From the NCBI GenBank assembly GCA_002413795.1, contig DHXS01000018.1:1-13922 (forward strand): a DNA stretch of 13,922 nt, read 5' to 3'. Source of the DNA: Candidatus Saccharibacteria bacterium UBA5150 (GTDB lineage Bacteria > Patescibacteriota > Saccharimonadia > Saccharimonadales > UBA4665). The notes under the pieces are model-generated. The model was not told where the DNA came from and did not search any database. It saw only the letters and a list, made by a program, of their open reading frames with translations. Numbering within the stretch: position 1 is the stretch's first letter; every line of letters begins with the position of its first letter. Below are positions 1-7,078 of the stretch, in pieces. The position numbers were made by a program, and so were the translations under genes.

Positions 1-641
1 TCGGCGAAGTCGAGGTTGATCAGGCCGTGAACGGTGATCAGGTCCGAAATGCCCTGCACGCCCTGGCGCAGGACGTCGTCGGCTACTTTGAAGGCTTCGG
101 TGAGCGGCGTGTCGCGGTCGATGGTCTGCAACAACCGGTCATTGGGGATGATAATCAGGGTGTCGACGACCTTGCGCAGCTTTTCAATGGCCACGTCGGC
201 GTTCTTGCGGCGCTTTTCACCTTCGAAGGCAAAAGGCTTGGTGGCAAAGCCGACTACCAGGATACCCAGCTCGGTGGCTATTTCGGCCACGATGTGACCA
301 GCGCCGCTACCGGTCCCGCCGCCGGCGCCGATGGTCACGAAGACCATGTCGGCCCCTTGGATAGCCTGCTTGATTTCGTCGCGCGATTCCATAGCCGCCC
401 GCTCACCTACCACCGGGTCAGCGCCGGCGCCAAGGCCGCGGGTCTCTTCTTTGCCGATGTGGATCTTAACGTTGGCTTTGGAGTGATGCAGGGCCTGGGC
501 ATCGGCGTTAACAGCGATAAACTGGACGTTTTCGATGCCGGCCTCGACCATCCGGTTGATAGCCGCCCCGCCGGCGCCGCCGACTCCTATAACTTTGATC
601 TGCGCAAATGTCTCGATAGCTGGCTCTACAACCTGTGGCAT
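1..641 (-). CDS. ftsZ: Cell division GTPase FtsZ (3' end cut by window edge)
   Basis: Tubulin-like GTPase that polymerises at midcell into the division ring. Reading the minus strand from the ATG at 641 gives 213 residues before the window ends. The N-terminal nucleotide-binding loop is GVGGAGGAAINRM (about 19-31), the GTPase signature is GAGGGTGSGAG (105-115), followed by the family-typical TKPF and NDRLL. The synergy (T7) loop begins at the edge as INLDFA. So the GTPase domain is nearly complete, and the rest of the C-terminal domain and the tail that binds FtsA lie outside. The signature is slightly divergent: TGSGAGH where most bacteria have TGTGAAP. The start is supported by GAGGGG 7 bases upstream and by homology. 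It lies 202 bases downstream of ftsA and has its own promoter at 678-706. Confidence 0.96.
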   Translation of the reverse strand, partial: MPQVVEPAIETFAQIKVIGVGGAGGAAINRMVEAGIENVQFIAVNADAQALHHSKANVKIHIGKEETRGLGAGADPVVGERAAMESRDEIKQAIQGADMVFVTIGAGGGTGSGAGHIVAEIATELGILVVGFATKPFAFEGEKRRKNADVAIEKLRKVVDTLIIIPNDRLLQTIDRDTPLTEAFKVADDVLRQGVQGISDLITVHGLINLDFA

Positions 642-843
642 TTATTATCCCCTCAAACTCTAAGCTGATATGTTGTCAGTATAACCGAGCCTGTCCTGAA
701 GTTCAACAAATTTATACGGGTAATTTTGGGTTTTAGGCCGGCACGGGTTTGTCACCCGACTTATGTATACGGCCTGGCTACCTGTTGTTATCTGCACTAC
801 AATAGTGGCTGAATTTTGTGTTCGTTGTCTTAATAAAAGGGAA
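642..843. other. ftsA-ftsZ intergenic region
   Basis: This 202-base stretch contains no convincing gene. It holds the ftsZ promoter (678-706) and an imperfect stem-loop: CGGGT (744-748) pairs with ACCCG (754-758), with possible outer pairing of GGCCG (736-740) to CGGCC (770-774). Neither strand has a T-run after the hairpin, so I do not call it an intrinsic terminator. A smaller hairpin CACTA-CAA-TAGTG lies at 795-807. Confidence 0.5.
678..706 (-). promoter_or_regulatory. Sigma70-type promoter for ftsZ
   Basis: Minus-strand -35 TTGAAC (706-701), a 17-base spacer and -10 TATACT (683-678). The predicted start is near 671, giving a leader of about 30 bases that includes the GAGGGG ribosome-binding site. 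ftsZ can therefore be transcribed separately from the upstream ftsA transcript. Seen directly as motif matches; activity is inferred. Confidence 0.72.
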
Positions 844-2064
844 TTACTTCTTGAATCTATTCAGCAAATTGCCCATTAAAGCCTTGGCGGTGTCGCCACC
901 GCGGCCACTGACCGGTGGCAATGAGGGCAATAGCAGCATGTCGAGCAGCATCAGCCCGACAACGGTTATAAAGGTCTGATCTTCAACCGTGTCGACCAAG
1001 CCGCCGATGTTATGGAGCTTGCCGATACGGGCCGGCAATTGTAGTTTTTCGCGGGTGAACTCGTCAATTCCCGGCAGTTTTGAGGTGCCGCCGGTCAGGA
1101 CGATGCCGCCGGGCAGTTTGCGCGAGCGCTTGATCTTGTGCAATTCCTTATCTATATACTCCAGTAACTCCTCGATTCGGGCGCCGACGATCATGGCGAC
1201 GTCTTCAAAGTCAAAATCGTGGCTCTTGTTGCCGACCTTAACGCTGACGGTGGACTTTTTGGCGTCCTCTTTGAGGGTGGCGTGCTGCAGTTTAACGGTT
1301 TCGGCGATGTCCAGGTCGGTTTTGAGGCCGATGGCCAGGTCGTTGGTAACGTGCTGGCCACCGATGGGCAGGATGGCGATGTGCTGTACCTCGCCGTCCT
1401 CGAAAACGATCAGGTTGGTAGTGCCGGCACCGATGTCCAGCAGGGCCGTGCCGGCTTCTTTTTGCTGGCGGGTCAGCACGGCCTCGGCGGCCGCCAGACC
1501 CGATACGGTGTGGTGAGTCGGCCTGATTTCGGCCTTTTCCAGGGCCATGTCCAGGTTGCGCAGGTTAGGCGAAGCGGCGGTGACGATGTGGGCATCGACT
1601 TCCAGACGCACGCCGTGCATGCCGACCGGATCCTTAATATTGCGCTGGCCGTCCAGGCTGTAGTTCTTGGCAAAAAACTGGATGATTTCACGATTTGGCG
1701 GCAGATTAACGATGGTGGCGGCTTCTTCGACCCGCAGGCGATCCTCGTGGACGATCTCGCGGTTGGCGGCACTGATGGCGATGACGCCTTCGGAGTCCAT
1801 TCCGCTGACGTTGGAACCATTAACGTTGACCGTGGCGTGCTTAATATTCATGCCCGAAATGCGCTCCGCCTCGGTGACGGCGTGGACGATGGCGTCGGCG
1901 ACTTCGTCGACGTGGACTACCGAGCCGCGGCGCATCCCCTGATTAGGCGCCTGGCCGTGGCCGATGATGGAAGGCGCGTTACTGCCATTAGGGTCGAAAG
2001 TGCCGACGACACAGCGCACCATGCTGGTGCCAATGTCGAGGCCTATGAAATGTTCGGGTTTCAT
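844..2064 (-). CDS. ftsA: Cell division protein FtsA
   Basis: Actin-like ATPase that tethers FtsZ filaments to the membrane and recruits later division proteins. The 406 residues match normal FtsA length. The first phosphate loop is GLDIGTS (8-14), the region from about 85 to 165 corresponds to the FtsA-specific 1C subdomain, the second phosphate loop is LLDIGAGTTNL (208-218), and the adenosine motif GGTSKLPG follows near 325. The last dozen residues, ALMGNLLNRFKK, form a short basic amphipathic segment as expected for the membrane-targeting helix. The gene lies 18 bases after map and upstream of ftsZ. No good Shine-Dalgarno precedes the ATG; instead a -10 hexamer ends 9 bases before it, so a nearly leaderless mRNA is likely in addition to read-through from map. 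Confidence 0.96.
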   Translation of the reverse strand: MKPEHFIGLDIGTSMVRCVVGTFDPNGSNAPSIIGHGQAPNQGMRRGSVVHVDEVADAIVHAVTEAERISGMNIKHATVNVNGSNVSGMDSEGVIAISAANREIVHEDRLRVEEAATIVNLPPNREIIQFFAKNYSLDGQRNIKDPVGMHGVRLEVDAHIVTAASPNLRNLDMALEKAEIRPTHHTVSGLAAAEAVLTRQQKEAGTALLDIGAGTTNLIVFEDGEVQHIAILPIGGQHVTNDLAIGLKTDLDIAETVKLQHATLKEDAKKSTVSVKVGNKSHDFDFEDVAMIVGARIEELLEYIDKELHKIKRSRKLPGGIVLTGGTSKLPGIDEFTREKLQLPARIGKLHNIGGLVDTVEDQTFITVVGLMLLDMLLLPSLPPVSGRGGDTAKALMGNLLNRFKK

Positions 2065-2073
2065 CTGGCCCCC

Positions 2074-2103
2074 AGTATAGCGCTATTGCTTCCCTGCTGG
2101 CAA
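2074..2103 (-). promoter_or_regulatory. Promoter for ftsA inside the end of map
   Basis: Minus-strand -35 TTGCCA (2103-2098) lies in the last codons of map, with an 18-base spacer and -10 TATACT (2079-2074). Only 9 bases separate the -10 from the ftsA ATG at 2064, so the predicted 5' end is within about 3 bases of the start codon. It would let division genes be expressed apart from the rpsU-map genes. Confidence 0.6.
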
Positions 2104-2862
2104 ATCATCCAGAGAGGTTAATATTTCGGCGCCGTCTTCGGTGATCAGGACGGTATGTTCGAAATGGGCCGACCACGAGCCGTCGGCCGTCCGGACGGTC
2201 CAGCCGTCTTTTGCGATGTAGACGCGGTCGCCGCCCAGGGTGACCATCGGCTCGATAGCGATTGTCATGTTCTTATCCAGCCAGGGCCCGGTGTTGGCCC
2301 GGCCGTAGTTAGGAATATTGGGATCCTCGTGGATCTGGTGACCGACGCCGTGTCCGACCAGGTCACGGACGATGCCGTAGCGGCGGTGCTTCAAAGACTG
2401 CTCGACGGCAAAGCCGATGTCGCCGGTGCGGACCCGGTCGTGGACGGCGGCTATGCCGACGGCCAGTGCCGCTTCGGTATCCTGAAGCAGTCGGATGTGG
2501 CCCTGCTGTTTGGGTTTGCCAATAATAACGCTGACGGCGGCGTCGGTAATCATACCTTTGTATTTAACACCGAAGTCGAGGCCGACAATATCGCCTTCGG
2601 CGATGATTTTGTCGGCCCGCGGAATACCGTGGACCACTTCATCATTAACCGAGATGCAAATGACTTCCGGGAAGCCCTGGTAGCCCTTGAAAGCGGCCTC
2701 GCCGCCCAGCGGCCGGAGTTCGGCGGCGGCTATCAGCGCCAGATCTTTGGTGGACAAGCCGGCTTTGACCTGCCGTTTAAGGGCCTTTAGGACGGTGGCC
2801 AGCATCCGGCCGCTGTCACGCATGGCGGCGATTTCGGAAGCGGTTTTAACGCGGGTGGTCAT
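2083..2862 (-). CDS. map: Type I methionine aminopeptidase
   Basis: Removes the N-terminal methionine from nascent proteins after deformylation, a cytosolic ribosome-associated step. The 259 residues match the ordinary bacterial type I enzyme. The five metal ligands are visible in order: Asp in LDFG, Asp in TDAA, His in GHGVGHQIHE, Glu in IEPM and Glu in HFEHT. The pita-bread fold is complete and there is no N-terminal zinc-finger extension. The ATG at 2862 lies one base after the adk stop, so translation is probably coupled to adk. Its partner deformylase, def, lies elsewhere in this window (6506-7078). The last codons carry a promoter for ftsA. Confidence 0.97.
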   Translation of the reverse strand: MTTRVKTASEIAAMRDSGRMLATVLKALKRQVKAGLSTKDLALIAAAELRPLGGEAAFKGYQGFPEVICISVNDEVVHGIPRADKIIAEGDIVGLDFGVKYKGMITDAAVSVIIGKPKQQGHIRLLQDTEAALAVGIAAVHDRVRTGDIGFAVEQSLKHRRYGIVRDLVGHGVGHQIHEDPNIPNYGRANTGPWLDKNMTIAIEPMVTLGGDRVYIAKDGWTVRTADGSWSAHFEHTVLITEDGAEILTSLDDLPAGKQ

Positions 2863-2863
2863 G

Positions 2864-3400
2864 CTATCTCTTGCTCAGGTGCTTGACTATGTCGGCGTGG
2901 ACTTGTTCGGGCGGCCGCTCGGCGTTGACATCCACCACTTTAACGCCATGATCGGCCAGCCATTTCAGCAGCGGCTGGGTGGAACGTTCATATTCGTCAA
3001 AGCGCTGTTCGATGGCGTCGTCTTTATCATCAACGCGGGCCCGATTAATCAGGCGCTCTTTAACGGCCTGTCGCGAAGCTGTCAGGTGAAAGGCCAGGTC
3101 CAGCTTAAAGCGGCCGGCCTTAACCTGTTTTAGCAGCCATTCGGCCTGGGAAATAGTGCGCGGAAAGCCGTCCATCAATACTTCCTCGCTGTCCGGCAGT
3201 GACTTGAGCACCCGGTCGACGATGCCGATGATCTCTTTATCATCGAGTAGTTCGCCGGCCAGCATACGCTCGCGCTTCTTGCCGGTAATATACATCCTGA
3301 GCACCTCGCCCATCGAAATCAGGTGAAAACCCTCGAGGTCAGCCAGCATTTTGCCCTGCGTGCCCTTGCCCGAGCCGGCAATGCCCATTAGCAGAATCAC
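2864..3400 (-). CDS. adk: Adenylate kinase, short form
   Basis: Catalyses ATP + AMP to 2 ADP in the cytosol. The P-loop GIAGSGKGTQG begins at residue 6, and the AMP-binding DGFPRT motif is followed by an arginine-containing segment INRARVDD and RFDEYERSTQPLL. At 178 residues it lacks the long cysteine-bearing zinc LID of many adenylate kinases and has a short LID instead. The start is GTG at 3400, supported by AAGGAG 8 bases upstream and by the usual few residues before the P-loop; an in-frame ATG four codons later would leave almost nothing before the P-loop. The GTGA overlap with the yqeY stop indicates translational coupling. A related nucleoside monophosphate kinase cannot be fully excluded. 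Confidence 0.9.
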   Translation of the reverse strand: MILLMGIAGSGKGTQGKMLADLEGFHLISMGEVLRMYITGKKRERMLAGELLDDKEIIGIVDRVLKSLPDSEEVLMDGFPRTISQAEWLLKQVKAGRFKLDLAFHLTASRQAVKERLINRARVDDKDDAIEQRFDEYERSTQPLLKWLADHGVKVVDVNAERPPEQVHADIVKHLSKR

Positions 3401-3846
3401 TGCAGTTTCTCCTTGACCAGGCGGGCAATCAGGGCGCCGTCGGCGGCTGGGCCGGCCTGCTGGCGGACCCGGCCGATCACCTGCCCCATAGCCTGCGGGC
3501 CGGCGGCGCCGCTGGTGGCAATGGCTTCGTCTATCAGTTTAATAAGTTCGTCTTCGCTCAGCTGAGCCGGCAGGTAGGCATCCAGGATGGCCTTTTCGGC
3601 CAGCTCGTCGGCGGCCCGCGCCTGGTCGCCGCCCTGCACGTACAGCTCGGCACTCTCGGTGCGCTGTTTGGATTCTTTGGCGATAACCGGCAGGACTTCG
3701 TCGTCGCTCAGGCCGCTGTCACGCTTACCACTGGCGACCTTAAGATTCAGCAAGTTTGACTTGAGCCCTTTCAGGGTGCCGGACTTAACTTTATCGCCGG
3801 CCAGCAGGGCAGCCTTAATATCTTGCTCGATCCGTTGCTCTAACAT
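3397..3846 (-). CDS. yqeY: GatB/YqeY domain protein
   Basis: Stand-alone relative of the C-terminal tRNA-binding region of the amidotransferase subunit GatB. Its exact role is not settled. The 149 residues are full length for the family. The helical N-terminal part runs from about 1 to 90 (MLEQRIEQDIKAALLAGDKVK, then a segment rich in Lys and Glu), and the C-terminal three-helix part includes LPAQLSEDELIKLIDEAI and QAMGQVIGRVRQQ, which are typical. It follows rpsU by 16 bases; the rpsU-yqeY pairing is conserved in many bacteria. Its stop overlaps the GTG start of adk. The Shine-Dalgarno (AGGA about 12 bases before the ATG) is weak. Confidence 0.92.
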   Translation of the reverse strand: MLEQRIEQDIKAALLAGDKVKSGTLKGLKSNLLNLKVASGKRDSGLSDDEVLPVIAKESKQRTESAELYVQGGDQARAADELAEKAILDAYLPAQLSEDELIKLIDEAIATSGAAGPQAMGQVIGRVRQQAGPAADGALIARLVKEKLQ

Positions 3847-3862
3847 GGTGTGGGGGTCCTGT

Positions 3863-4078
3863 TTAACGTTGGCCGAGCTTGATTTTCTTTAGCTTGAGCG
3901 CCTTACGTTCCTGGCGAATAATCGCCTTGCGGCGGCGCTCCGGCTTGCTGATATCCTTTTGGAAATACTGGTTTTGCTTGACCACGGCAATAGTACCGGA
4001 CTGCTGTACCTTGCGGTTAAAGCGGCGCAACAGGTTCTCGGTCGACTCTTTGGAATCTTTTCGGGTCACTTGTATCAT
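3863..4078 (-). CDS. rpsU: 30S ribosomal protein S21
   Basis: Small basic protein of the 30S platform, near the 3' end of 16S rRNA where Shine-Dalgarno pairing takes place. The 71 residues show the family pattern: VTRKDSKESTENLLRRFNRKVQQSG at the start and a basic C-terminal tail PERRRKAIIRQERKALKLKK. It heads a rpsU-yqeY-adk-map-ftsA block. No Shine-Dalgarno is present in front of the ATG; a consensus promoter lies so close that the mRNA should start within about 2 bases of the ATG. That is notable because this ribosomal protein acts in Shine-Dalgarno-dependent initiation. Confidence 0.96.
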   Translation of the reverse strand: MIQVTRKDSKESTENLLRRFNRKVQQSGTIAVVKQNQYFQKDISKPERRRKAIIRQERKALKLKKIKLGQR

Positions 4079-4086
4079 CGTGGAAT

Positions 4087-4115
4087 ATTGTACGTGACAG
4101 AGGTCATATTTGCAA
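4087..4115 (-). promoter_or_regulatory. Promoter for rpsU block, nearly leaderless
   Basis: Minus-strand -35 TTGCAA (4115-4110), a 17-base spacer and -10 TACAAT (4092-4087). Only 8 bases separate the -10 from the rpsU ATG at 4078, putting the expected transcription start at or 1 to 2 bases before the start codon. No Shine-Dalgarno can be present on such a transcript. Confidence 0.7.
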
Positions 4116-4132
4116 GCCGAGCCGGCCCGGGC

Positions 4133-4423
4133 TTAGCTGTTAATCCGCTTTTGCTGGTTAGCCCGTTGTGATTTCAACACTATACTCTGGAGCTCGCGGA
4201 AAATCGGGAACTGCTTATTAGTGGAGTAAACTTTGGTGTTCCCCTGTCGCTCGCTGGTTAGGAAACCGACCTTTTCGAGGCGCTTCAGTTCGCGCTGAAT
4301 ATTGCCGGCATCTTCTTTGATTAGCTTGGCCAGGCCGCGGACGTGGGTCTTAAAGTCGGGATACTTAGCATAAATAACAATGATCTTGCGGCGCACCCGG
4401 GAAGTGATAAATACATCCAGCAT
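4133..4423 (-). CDS. Small winged-helix DNA-binding protein
   Basis: A 96-residue protein resembling ArsR/MarR-type winged-helix domains, probably a transcription regulator. The helix-turn-helix and wing are seen in FKTHVRGLAKLIKEDAGN, then IQRELKRLEKVGFLTSERQG and NTKVYSTN (about 24-69): recognition helix, then the Leu/Gly turn, then a beta wing. There are no cysteines for metal sensing and no added ligand domain, so the signal it responds to is unknown. Domains of this kind also occur next to or fused with nucleotidyltransferases, but none is seen here. It lies upstream of rpsU and divergent from priA, with a -35/-10 promoter at 4474-4502, a leader of about 45 bases and GAGG 10 bases before the ATG. 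Confidence 0.72.
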   Translation of the reverse strand: MLDVFITSRVRRKIIVIYAKYPDFKTHVRGLAKLIKEDAGNIQRELKRLEKVGFLTSERQGNTKVYSTNKQFPIFRELQSIVLKSQRANQQKRINS

Positions 4424-4473
4424 TCGTTAGTTTCCTCTTATCCTCTATTGTTATCCGAACAACGTTAATTTTA

Positions 4474-4502
4474 AGTATAGTCGCTGGCCGGGCCTTTGGC
4501 AA
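4474..4502 (-). promoter_or_regulatory. Promoter for the winged-helix gene
   Basis: Minus-strand -35 TTGCCA (4502-4497), a 17-base spacer and -10 TATACT (4479-4474). The predicted start near 4467 leaves a leader of about 45 bases with the ribosome-binding site GAGG (4437-4434). It is divergent from the priA -10 at 4530-4535. Confidence 0.68.
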
Positions 4503-4529
4503 CAGCAATTTGTATATTTTTGAGTAGCT

Positions 4530-4541
4530 TATACTAGGGTT
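4530..4541 (+). promoter_or_regulatory. -10 element giving a leaderless priA mRNA
   Basis: TATACT at 4530-4535 is followed by exactly six bases and then the priA ATG at 4542, so the expected start point coincides with the start codon. The -35 region is poor (AATTTG or TTTGTA at 4507-4514). AGGG lies inside the six-base gap, too close to act as a Shine-Dalgarno and probably not transcribed. Confidence 0.6.
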
Positions 4542-6479
4542 ATGAATTATTACTTGGTGTGGGTGCGGAGCAATCGCTACCACGGCCACGAAGCGCTGAC
4601 CTACGGCAGTTCCGAGCGGCTGGAGACCGGCAGTATCGTAGAGGTAGAACTCCAAAAGGAAACGGTGCCGGGCGTGGTCACCGGGGCGACCACCAAGCCC
4701 CGCTTTAAAACCAAGCCGGTCAGCCGGGTGCTTGATCTGCCGGCCCTGCCGGCCCATCTGTTAAGGCTGGCCGTTTGGCTGAAAGATTACTACCCGGCGC
4801 CGGTCGGTATTATCACCCAGCAGTTATTGCCGGCGGGGCTGCCCAAGAAACTGCCCGAGGCCGAGCGGCCGGCGGCGCTACCGGAACCTGACCTATCCGG
4901 CTTGCCACCCTTGACGCCCGAACAGGCCAAAGCCCTTAAGGCTATGTCCGAGCGGAACACCTATCTGTTGCACGGTATAACCGGCAGCGGCAAAACCAGG
5001 CTATATATAGAATTAGCCGCCCGGACGATTGCCGCCGGCCGCTCGGCCATCGTGTTAACGCCCGAAATAAGCCTGACCTCGCAACTGGCCGGTAGTTTTC
5101 GCCAGGTTTTCGGCGACCGGGTAGTGGTCATGCACTCCCAGCAGGCCCCCGCCGAGCGCCGACAGGCCTGGCTGGAGGCTGCGAGGGCCAAGCAACCGCT
5201 GATTATCATTGGGCCGCGCTCCGCGCTGTTCAGCCCGGTCCGCAAGCCCGGCCTGATAATCCTGGATGAAGCCCACGAAACCGCCTACAAGCAGGAGCAG
5301 GCGCCGCAGTACCAGACCGGGCGGGTAGCTTCCTACCTGGCCGGGCTGACCCGCTCCACGCTACTGCTGGGATCGGCCACCCCGTCCGTCAGCGATTATT
5401 ACCTGGCCGAACATAAGGGCAAGCCCGTGATTGAATTAAACGAGTTGGCCACTGAGGGCCATCCGGCAGAGATTAAAGTCAGCGTGGTGGACCGCAAGGA
5501 CCACAGCCTGTTCAGCCGCTCTCCCTACCTGAGCCTGGAACTGATCAAAGCCCTGGAAGCCGCCCTGGGCCGGGGCGAACAAAGCCTGCTTTACTTGAAC
5601 CGGCGCGGCACCGCCCGCCTGGTGCTTTGCGAAAACTGCGGCTGGCAGGCCGCCTGCCCGCACTGCGACCTGCCGCTGACCTACCACGGCGACAAGCACG
5701 AACTGCGCTGCCACAGCTGTAACCACCACGGCCCCGCCCCCGGCAGCTGCCCGGACTGCGGCCACGCCAGCGTCATCTTTAAAACGGCCGGCACCAAGGC
5801 CATCGTCGAAGAGGTCGAGCGGCTGTTCCCTAGCGCCCGCATCGCCCGCTTCGACACCGATAATGCCCGGGCCGAGCGCTTTGAACAGCACTACGAGGCT
5901 ATCAAGCGCGGCGAGGTCGACATTCTGGTGGGCACCCAGTTGTTGGCCAAAGGCCTGGATTTACCGAAGTTAAGCACCCTGGGCATCATTCTGGCCGACA
6001 CCAGCCTCTACCTGCCGGACTTTTCGGCCCAGGAACGTACCTTTCAGCTGGTCAGTCAGGTGCTGGGCCGTATCGGCCGGGGCCACGTGGCCGGCCGGGC
6101 CGTCATTCAGACCTATCACCCCGACCACCCCGTACTGCTAGACGCCATTGCCAATAATTATAAGCGTTTTTATAATAATGAGCTCGAGTCCCGCCGGCAG
6201 TTCATGTTCCCGCCCTTCTGCTACCTGCTGAAGATAAGTGTTCGGCGGGCTTCCATTAAAGCCGCCGAGGAAGCGGCCCTAGCTCTAAAAGCCGATATTG
6301 AGACGGGCGGCTATAAAGTACGCGTCGAAGGCCCGGCGCCGTCATTTTACGAACGTTTTCAGAACAAATACCAGTGGCAACTGGTGGTTAAGGCTAAAGA
6401 TCGCTCCGAATTGCTGAAGGTCATTGCCATGCTACCGGCCAACTTAGCCTACGACATCGATCCGATGGATCTGCTCTAA
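4542..6479 (+). CDS. priA: Primosomal protein N' (replication restart helicase PriA)
   Basis: Superfamily 2 3'-to-5' helicase that recognises abandoned replication forks and starts reloading of the replicative helicase. The 645 residues contain the N-terminal 3' DNA-end binding domain (about 1-60), a short linking domain, Walker A GITGSGKT (145-152), DEAH box (242-245), the GSATPS motif III, and an eight-cysteine double zinc site between residues 363 and 406 (CENC, CPHC, CHSC, CPDC) inserted between the helicase lobes. The second lobe has VGTQLLAKGLDLP and the arginine-finger region QVLGRIGRG, then a C-terminal domain. Slightly shorter than E. coli PriA but with all parts. The usual QVxGRAGR motif reads QVLGRIGRG. 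It stands divergent from the winged-helix gene and upstream of def and fmt, a common bacterial order. Confidence 0.97.
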   Translation: MNYYLVWVRSNRYHGHEALTYGSSERLETGSIVEVELQKETVPGVVTGATTKPRFKTKPVSRVLDLPALPAHLLRLAVWLKDYYPAPVGIITQQLLPAGLPKKLPEAERPAALPEPDLSGLPPLTPEQAKALKAMSERNTYLLHGITGSGKTRLYIELAARTIAAGRSAIVLTPEISLTSQLAGSFRQVFGDRVVVMHSQQAPAERRQAWLEAARAKQPLIIIGPRSALFSPVRKPGLIILDEAHETAYKQEQAPQYQTGRVASYLAGLTRSTLLLGSATPSVSDYYLAEHKGKPVIELNELATEGHPAEIKVSVVDRKDHSLFSRSPYLSLELIKALEAALGRGEQSLLYLNRRGTARLVLCENCGWQAACPHCDLPLTYHGDKHELRCHSCNHHGPAPGSCPDCGHASVIFKTAGTKAIVEEVERLFPSARIARFDTDNARAERFEQHYEAIKRGEVDILVGTQLLAKGLDLPKLSTLGIILADTSLYLPDFSAQERTFQLVSQVLGRIGRGHVAGRAVIQTYHPDHPVLLDAIANNYKRFYNNELESRRQFMFPPFCYLLKISVRRASIKAAEEAALALKADIETGGYKVRVEGPAPSFYERFQNKYQWQLVVKAKDRSELLKVIAMLPANLAYDIDPMDLL

Positions 6480-6488
6480 CTCTTAAGG

Positions 6489-6494
6489 TATACT
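6489..6494 (+). promoter_or_regulatory. Candidate -10 element for def
   Basis: TATACT lies 11 bases before the def ATG at 6506, just after the priA stop. TGGATC at 6466-6471 (17-base spacer) is a weak -35. There is no Shine-Dalgarno between it and the ATG, and the predicted leader is about 5 bases. An in-frame TTG at 6500 lies 5 bases after the hexamer. Confidence 0.42.
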
Positions 6495-6505
6495 TACCCT
6501 TGATT

Positions 6506-7078
6506 ATGAGCAAAGAAGATATCATTACTCTGCCCAATCCGCATTTGAGGCAAAAATCACAACGGGTGGGTGTTATTACTGATGAGATCAAGCAGATCAT
6601 CGCCAATATGGAGGCGGCCACCATCAGTTGGGACCAGAGCCGGGACCATGAAGTAGGCGTCGCCCTGGCCGCCACACAGATAGACAAACTGTATAAAATA
6701 GTAGTAATCCGTAATAATTTTGACAACAAAGACGATCATAGCTTTACCGTTTTCATCAACCCGCAGATCGTTAAACACGAGGGCCAGGTGGAGGCCGATT
6801 ACGAAGGCTGTTTGAGCGTGCCGAATGTCTACGGCAAGGTTCCCCGCCATACCAAAGTCAAGGTCAAAGCCCTGGGCGAGGACGGCAAGGAGTTCCGGGT
6901 CACCGCCGAGGGCTTCCTGGCCCGAATCTTCCAGCATGAGATCGACCACACCAACGGCGTGGTCTTTATAGATAACATTAAGGGCCAGCCCGAGGCCTTC
7001 TTCCGGCTGGACGATAAAGGCAAATTGGAGCCATTGGATTATGAAAAAGATGTCCGAAACAATAGTCTTCTTTGGTAG
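6506..7078 (+). CDS. def: Peptide deformylase
   Basis: Metal hydrolase that removes the formyl group from N-terminal formylmethionine of new proteins. All three family motifs are visible: GVALAATQ (51-58, for GxGLAAxQ), EGCLSVP (101-107) with the metal-ligand cysteine, and QHEIDH (143-148) with both histidines and the catalytic Glu. Length is 190 residues from the ATG at 6506; a TTG two codons earlier (6500) is in frame and could be used instead, but the ATG is preferred. Motif I has Val-Ala in place of the usual Gly-Leu and Thr for Pro. No Shine-Dalgarno precedes the start. The 3' end overlaps fmt by 38 bases in another frame, tying deformylation and formylation in one transcript. Confidence 0.95.
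   Translation: MSKEDIITLPNPHLRQKSQRVGVITDEIKQIIANMEAATISWDQSRDHEVGVALAATQIDKLYKIVVIRNNFDNKDDHSFTVFINPQIVKHEGQVEADYEGCLSVPNVYGKVPRHTKVKVKALGEDGKEFRVTAEGFLARIFQHEIDHTNGVVFIDNIKGQPEAFFRLDDKGKLEPLDYEKDVRNNSLLW

Noticed and set aside
27..668. 213-codon plus-strand open frame opposite ftsZ
   Set aside because: The minus strand reads as FtsZ with its GTPase signature; the plus-strand frame has no recognisable motif.
736..774. Stem-loop as terminator of ftsA
   Set aside because: The stem is short with unpaired bases, and no T-run follows on either strand.
1219..2121. 300-codon plus-strand open frame opposite ftsA
   Set aside because: It is the antisense of ftsA, rich in Gly, Asp and Val, has no family resemblance and no ribosome-binding site. 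The minus-strand frame is clearly FtsA.
2155..2790. 211-codon plus-strand frame opposite map
   Set aside because: Antisense of a complete methionine aminopeptidase with all metal ligands; no independent support.
4111..4135. GC-rich imperfect inverted repeat (AAGCC/GGCTT) after the winged-helix gene as a terminator
   Set aside because: The paired arms are only about 5 bases and are followed by the rpsU -35 and not by a T-run.
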